A stretch of DNA of 64,000 nucleotides from an uncultured Gammaproteobacteria bacterium (GTDB lineage: Bacteria > Pseudomonadota > Gammaproteobacteria > Pseudomonadales > Pseudohongiellaceae): the NCBI GenBank assembly GCA_903853385.1, contig CAINTJ010000102.1:61993-125992 (forward strand), read 5' to 3'. The position numbers and the translations under genes were made by a program. Under the pieces are notes generated by a model. That model worked only from the letters and a program-made list of their open reading frames with translations, did no database searches and had not been told where the DNA came from. Of the stretch, positions 59,897 through 64,000 are shown piece after piece. The stretch's first letter is position 1. Each line of letters begins with the position of its first letter.

Positions 59897-61940
59897 CCCG
59901 TGTGCCAGCTACGGCGCCTTCATGCGGCGCAATCAGAAAGATGTCCTTGCCGTCGCCGGCCGCCAGTATCATGCCTTCCGACCAGCCGAATTTCATTTTG
60001 CGGGCCTTCAGGTTGGCAACCAGTACCGTGTGCTTGCCGATCAGGTCTTCGGGCCGGTAAGCCGATTTGATGCCGGAAAACACGGTACGTTGCACGTTGT
60101 GGCCTTTGTCGTCGACACCCAGATCAAGTGTCAGTTTCAGCAGTTTGTCGGCACCTTCCACATGTTCGGCATGCAGAATCTTCACTACCCTCAAATCCAC
60201 TTTTGCGAAATCCGGAAATTCGATTTCGGCAGTGATTGGTTCTTTGGCCAGTGGTGAAGCTGCAATTGCTGCGGAAGGTGGTTCAGCAACTGTCGCCAGA
60301 CTGCCTTGGCTGGCTTCCAGCATGGCCGCGATGCCGGCCGGATCGACCCGCGTCATCAGCGGAGTAAAAGTGCCGATACGATGGCCACTCAACAGGCTGG
60401 CAGCGTGCGACCATTGCATGGCTGGAATTTGCAGGAACTGCTCTACTTGTTGTGCCATCTTCGGCAATACGGGTTTCAGATAAATCATCAACAAGCGGAA
60501 CAGGTTGAGGCCGACACTGCAGATATTCTGCACGTCCGAAGATTGCGGTGCCGCCTTCGACAAGGTCCATGGTTGTTGCTCGGCGATCCAGGCATTGGCC
60601 TTGTCGGCCAGCGCCATGATCTGGCGCATGGCTTTGCCGTATTCGCGCGCATCATAGTGCTCGGCCAACTCGGTTGCGGCACGCTGGAATTCGGCGGTCA
60701 GCCCGGGCTCTGCATCAGTAGCGGAGAGCAGGCCATCAAAATTCTTGTTGATAAATCCGGCACAGCGGCTGGCAATGTTGACGACTTTGCCTACCAGATC
60801 AGCGTTGACGCGCAGCGTGAAATCTTCCAGATTGAGATCAAGGTCATCCGGATTGCTGGCGAGTTTGGCAGCAAAGTAATAGCGCAGATATTCCGGATTC
60901 AGATTGGCAAAATACGTATCAGCCGTGATGAAAGTGCCACGTGATTTCGACATTTTCAGGCCGTTTATGGTCAGCATGCCATTGACATTGATTGCGGTGG
61001 GTTTGCGGAATCCGGACACTTGCAGTAACGCTGGCCAGAACAGTGCGTGGAAGTTGACGATGTCCTTGCCGATGAAGTGCCAGAGTTCCGTGCTGACGCC
61101 TTCATTCCAGTACGCGCCGAAGTCCAACCCTTGTTCAGCACACAATTTTTCGAAGCTGGCCATGTAACCGATCGGGGCATCCAGCCACACATAAAAATAT
61201 TTGCCTGGTGCGCCCGGAATTTCAAAGCCGAAATAGGGCGCGTCGCGGCTGATATCCCATTCCTGCAAACCGGCCTGCAACCATTCCGACATTTTGTTGG
61301 CTACCGAAGGCACCAACACCCCACTGCGGGTCCACTCTTTTAGCATGTCGGCAAACAGCGGCAGCCTGAAAAAGTAATGCACGGATTCCTGCAACACCGG
61401 TGTAGCACCGGAAATGGTCGAACGCGGATTGATCAGGTCACTGGCGGCATAAGTGGAAGCGCACACTTCACAGTTGTCACCATACTGGTCTTCCGCCTTG
61501 CATTTCGGACACTGGCCTTTGATGAAACGGTCAGCCAGAAACATTTTGCGCTCGGGGTCGAATAATTGCGCGATGCTGCGCGTGCTGATGGCCCCGCCTT
61601 GCTGGCAGCGCTCATAGATCAGACTGGCAAGGCGGCGATTCTCGTCCGAATGGGTCGAATGAAAGATGTCGAAATCAACGTAAAAGCGCTGGAAATCGCG
61701 GTGATGCTCAACCTGGACACCCGCAATATATTGTTCCGGTGTAAGGTCGGCCTTTTCGGCACCGAGCATGATTGCCGTGCCATGCGTGTCATCGGCACAC
61801 ACATAATGCACTGTATGCCCCTGCATGCGCTGGAATCTTACCCAGATGTCAGCCTGGATGTAGCCAAGCATGTGGCCAAGATGAATCGGGCCATTGGCGA
61901 AGGGCAGCGCGTTGGTGACGAGAATGTTGCGGGTGTTCAT
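59889..61940 (-). CDS. metG: Methionyl-tRNA synthetase
   Basis: The 683-aa enzyme charges tRNA-Met. The class I motifs are PIHLGHML and GLKMSKSRG. The zinc-binding knuckle is [17 protein letters not shown]. An anticodon-binding domain and a C-terminal EMAP-like tRNA-binding/dimerisation domain (from about 575: [24 protein letters not shown] in part) complete it. ATG 61940 is taken; a GTG 12 nt upstream is also in frame. A 109-bp inverted-repeat element lies 25 bp upstream. Confidence 0.97.
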   Translation of the reverse strand: MNTRNILVTNALPFANGPIHLGHMLGYIQADIWVRFQRMQGHTVHYVCADDTHGTAIMLGAEKADLTPEQYIAGVQVEHHRDFQRFYVDFDIFHSTHSDENRRLASLIYERCQQGGAISTRSIAQLFDPERKMFLADRFIKGQCPKCKAEDQYGDNCEVCASTYAASDLINPRSTISGATPVLQESVHYFFRLPLFADMLKEWTRSGVLVPSVANKMSEWLQAGLQEWDISRDAPYFGFEIPGAPGKYFYVWLDAPIGYMASFEKLCAEQGLDFGAYWNEGVSTELWHFIGKDIVNFHALFWPALLQVSGFRKPTAINVNGMLTINGLKMSKSRGTFITADTYFANLNPEYLRYYFAAKLASNPDDLDLNLEDFTLRVNADLVGKVVNIASRCAGFINKNFDGLLSATDAEPGLTAEFQRAATELAEHYDAREYGKAMRQIMALADKANAWIAEQQPWTLSKAAPQSSDVQNICSVGLNLFRLLMIYLKPVLPKMAQQVEQFLQIPAMQWSHAASLLSGHRIGTFTPLMTRVDPAGIAAMLEASQGSLATVAEPPSAAIAASPLAKEPITAEIEFPDFAKVDLRVVKILHAEHVEGADKLLKLTLDLGVDDKGHNVQRTVFSGIKSAYRPEDLIGKHTVLVANLKARKMKFGWSEGMILAAGDGKDIFLIAPHEGAVAGTRVT

Positions 61941-61964
61941 TGGAGTACTCACTGTGATCTATGA

Positions 61965-62073
61965 GGCTTGGTCCGGTATTGGTTTCAGCAACCCTCTGAG
62001 GCCATGGATGGCCGACGGGAGCCTACAGGGACGTATTCACGGCGTGTTGCAGAAACCAATACCGGACCAAGCC
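61965..62073. mobile_element. 109-bp MITE-like inverted-repeat element
   Basis: Two 28-bp arms (61965-61992 and 62046-62073) are reverse complements with one mismatch and flank a 53-bp centre. The centre has its own small dyad (GGCCAT/ATGGCC at about 62000-62013) and the phrase TACAGGGACGTATTCACGG. The design recalls ERIC-like/MITE intergenic elements of Gammaproteobacteria. No transposase or second copy is seen in this window, and no target-site duplication is clear. It lies between metG and a gene on the same strand. Confidence 0.7.
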
Positions 62074-62096
62074 ATAAGATGACAATTGTACCCGCG

Positions 62097-63284
62097 CTAG
62101 TCGTGATACCGCGAGATAACAAACGCCTCATCATTGAAATGCAGGCCACCATGCTTGTTGAGCACCTTTTCAGTGGCTTTCAGGTAAGTGCCATCGTTGA
62201 TAACTTGTTCGATCCGTTGATCCTCGATCTGATTGACATAAACCGAGGCGTTCCAGGCGGCAAACAAGGTAGAGGTGCCGATGCTGGCGCCGCCAATTTC
62301 GGAGGGCAGGGCATGCATGCGGTATTTGAAGATGGCCTTGTCGTCCGACTCTTCCCTCATTTTGAAGTGACGGGCTTCGCGGCCCAGCACAGCCCGCAGT
62401 TCGGCAAAGATTTCGTGCCGATTGACCGGGAAGGGCTCTTCATGGGGCCAGAATTCCTTGATCACTTCTTCGGCGGGGTCCTTGCCGCAGGACTGGATGA
62501 TCAGCATGCGACCGCCGGGGGCAAGCGAACGTACCAGGGGCGCCACGATCTTCTCAGCCTTGAAACGGGCGGAAGTGCGTGCACGCCAGGGCTGTGACGC
62601 CAGGATAAAGTCGAAATACCAGTTTTGCATGCCGGGACGCGGAATCACCGCATCGAGCAAAATCTGATGATCCTGCCGGTAAATCACCACCACCGACGGA
62701 CGTTTGAACAAAGGGTTGCCGCTGACCTTGCTGGTCTGGGTTTCCCAGCCATGTGCGAACAATGGATGCATGCTTTCCAGCTGCTGCTTGTAGCCGTAGG
62801 ACATGCTGCCTTCGAGTTTGATTTCCTGCCAGTTCATCGCATTGGCCGACGCTACGTTGGAAGGCATCAGTCGGCAATCGGCATAGTTGAGGTTGGTCAG
62901 TACCAGCACGGTGGCAGGATGTTCGCAAAAACGGTCGACCATCTTGTCGAGCCCGATGCGGACATCTTCCATGCTGATTTCCTTGGCCACAACCACTACC
63001 GGCACAGTGGGGAAGCGGTGATGTAAATCGCGCAGACAGTCCGACAAGACGGTGGCGTCGCCCATGCCGGCATCATAAAGACGCAGTGCTGGCGCCACCG
63101 GACGCAGGTGCTGGAACTCCTTGCCGGCACGTTTGGCGATTGCGGATTTCTCGTTACAGGTATTGATGAACGATAAATAGTTCTGACGGTTGTCGTAAAA
63201 ACGGAATTCAGTCTTCTGGCTGGCTGCGGCTGCATTCTTGCTGACTGCTTTTCCGCTGCTTGGGCCCTTGGTGGTTCTTGCCAT
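62097..63284 (-). CDS. SAM-dependent methyltransferase-like protein
   Basis: A 395-aa protein. RLYDAGMGDATVLSDCLRDLHHRFP (about 68-92) looks like a class I SAM-binding motif, and the second half has ARFKAEKIVAPLVRSLAPGGRMLIIQSCG, the strand-4/5 region of such enzymes. An N-terminal basic, disordered tail precedes the FRFYDNRQNYLSFINTCNEK start of the domain. The target is unknown. I see no membrane or export signal. It lies between the MITE-like element and the pilA control region. Confidence 0.75.
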   Translation of the reverse strand: MARTTKGPSSGKAVSKNAAAASQKTEFRFYDNRQNYLSFINTCNEKSAIAKRAGKEFQHLRPVAPALRLYDAGMGDATVLSDCLRDLHHRFPTVPVVVVAKEISMEDVRIGLDKMVDRFCEHPATVLVLTNLNYADCRLMPSNVASANAMNWQEIKLEGSMSYGYKQQLESMHPLFAHGWETQTSKVSGNPLFKRPSVVVIYRQDHQILLDAVIPRPGMQNWYFDFILASQPWRARTSARFKAEKIVAPLVRSLAPGGRMLIIQSCGKDPAEEVIKEFWPHEEPFPVNRHEIFAELRAVLGREARHFKMREESDDKAIFKYRMHALPSEIGGASIGTSTLFAAWNASVYVNQIEDQRIEQVINDGTYLKATEKVLNKHGGLHFNDEAFVISRYHD

Positions 63285-63683
63285 ACTGCTCCCCTATAAG
63301 CTTGATGTAAGACATAAAGACCGGATACTAAGAGCCGGCAGGGCGGGGGTCAAATGGTAGACCTGGCCAGACCAGGGCAAGCATCAAGCAGCGAGTGTGA
63401 CGATTTTTGTCAGTATCTGGACAGCTTTGGCGGAATTGTTACTTGAAAACCCGCTGCCTCCGGGTTGTTGTGAAAAAGCCGGAATATCAAACCGGTTTTG
63501 TGATCTGGTCGCTATCTTGTGGATTAAGCAGGAGATTTTCCGTTGTGGCACATGAATTGCGTATAAGATTGTGTAGTCTGAATGTTTGTCCTGCCGCGGC
63601 GACCCTTGTCGTATCAGTCCCTACATTGATGCAATTGTCACAAGCGGTCCCCCCTCCTAATCATCAAACGTCGGAGCAATTCA
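63285..63683. promoter_or_regulatory. 399-bp control region of pilA
   Basis: It holds the sigma-54 promoter (63546-63561) and, 134 bp farther upstream, a dyad TGAC-N7-GTCA (63398-63412) that is a candidate activator site. The leader from the promoter to pilA is about 110 nt and contains no reading frame of note. Confidence 0.6.
63546..63561 (+). promoter_or_regulatory. Sigma-54 promoter of pilA
   Basis: TGGCAC-N5-TTGCG matches the -24/-12 sigma-54 consensus fully at the invariant GG and GC. It stands 123 bp before the pilA ATG, the expected arrangement for PilR-activated pilin transcription. Confidence 0.9.
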
Positions 63684-64000
63684 ATGAAAAGCATGAAGAA
63701 GAACATCCAGAAGGGTTTCACCCTTATCGAATTGATGATTGTTATCGCAATCATCGGCATCCTGGCTGCGGTAGCCCTGCCGGCTTACCAGGATTACACC
63801 ATCCGTGCCAAAGCCTCTGAAATCATTCTGGCGGCTACCACTGCCAAAAACCTGATCTCCGAGTATGTGATCATCAATGGCACTTTGCCTACCGGTACCC
63901 AGATCACCATCCAGAATGTGACTTCCGGCATGACCCGCTCCCTGTCGTGGACCGGTACCTCCATCCGCGTCCTGGGCAAGAAAACCACGCTGGGTGCTGA
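63684..64000 (+). CDS. pilA: Type IV pilin PilA (3' end beyond the window)
   Basis: The first 105 residues are visible. A 10-residue basic leader ([11 protein letters not shown]) precedes the prepilin peptidase site [21 protein letters not shown], with Glu5 of the mature protein present, and [14 protein letters not shown] completes the N-terminal helix. GGAG lies 7 nt before ATG 63684. The window ends before the C-terminal disulfide loop. Expression should depend on sigma-54 and PilR. Confidence 0.95.
   Translation, partial: MKSMKKNIQKGFTLIELMIVIAIIGILAAVALPAYQDYTIRAKASEIILAATTAKNLISEYVIINGTLPTGTQITIQNVTSGMTRSLSWTGTSIRVLGKKTTLGA

Overview
The window reads as chromosomal DNA of a Gammaproteobacterium with a type IV pilus and an aerobic or facultative lifestyle, probably from the Pseudomonadales/Cellvibrionales side. 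The evidence is a Pseudomonas-like block of rpsT, ribF, lspA, fkpB, ispH, pilR and pilS, a complete rsxABCDGE-nth block, the maf-rng-yhdP block, FabV-type enoyl reductase, and a sigma-54 promoter before a PilA-type pilin. The genus cannot be fixed from the sequence alone. I saw no rRNA, tRNA, CRISPR array, prophage or transposase gene. Genes are dense, and many neighbours overlap by ATGA or TAATG.

Layout. 0-1.4 kb: exported proteins of unknown role, including a DUF6152 protein. 1.4-8.4 kb: rpsT, then ribF-lspA-fkpB-ispH, convergent with pilS-pilR; murJ, ileS and the minor pilin genes usual in this neighbourhood are absent. 8.5-15.9 kb: NAD synthetase, an NAD(P)-binding protein, a Bcr/CflA exporter, a 5' nuclease, an omega-amidase, and the glutathione-dependent formaldehyde pair fghA/adhC. 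16-22.6 kb: a [2Fe-2S] ferredoxin, a 69-residue DnaJ-type zinc protein, a MocA/XdhC molybdenum-enzyme maturation pair, PhoH, a metallo-beta-lactamase-fold hydrolase, a eukaryotic-type HisA and two small exported proteins.

22.8-37.3 kb is the most unusual region. It holds an aminotransferase/GNAT/arginase-fold trio that converges on a compact eight-gene operon: TolC-like lipoprotein, ABC permease, ABC ATPase, membrane fusion protein, HAD phosphatase, alpha/beta hydrolase and two SMR-like membrane proteins. Divergent from the operon are a stand-alone ketosynthase, a two-component system, an acyl carrier protein and a FabZ-like dehydratase. Together they look like a pathway that makes and exports an amine-containing acyl product. 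The product is unknown and the functional link is inference from gene order.

37.3-64 kb: an FMN glutamate-synthase-like protein with a ferredoxin reductase; maf-rng-yhdP; a DUF445 protein; tetR with an MAPEG protein; glutaminyl cyclase; an HExxH peptidase; fabV; an ArsC-type reductase; nth and the Rnf/Rsx complex; gloA; a periplasmic cyclophilin; an Sfp-type phosphopantetheinyl transferase; metG; a 109-bp MITE-like inverted repeat; a SAM-methyltransferase-like protein; and the start of pilA behind a sigma-54 promoter. PilR/PilS, encoded about 55 kb away, are the expected regulators of that promoter. The phosphopantetheinyl transferase and FabV could serve the acyl pathway at 33-37 kb, but nothing in the sequence proves it.
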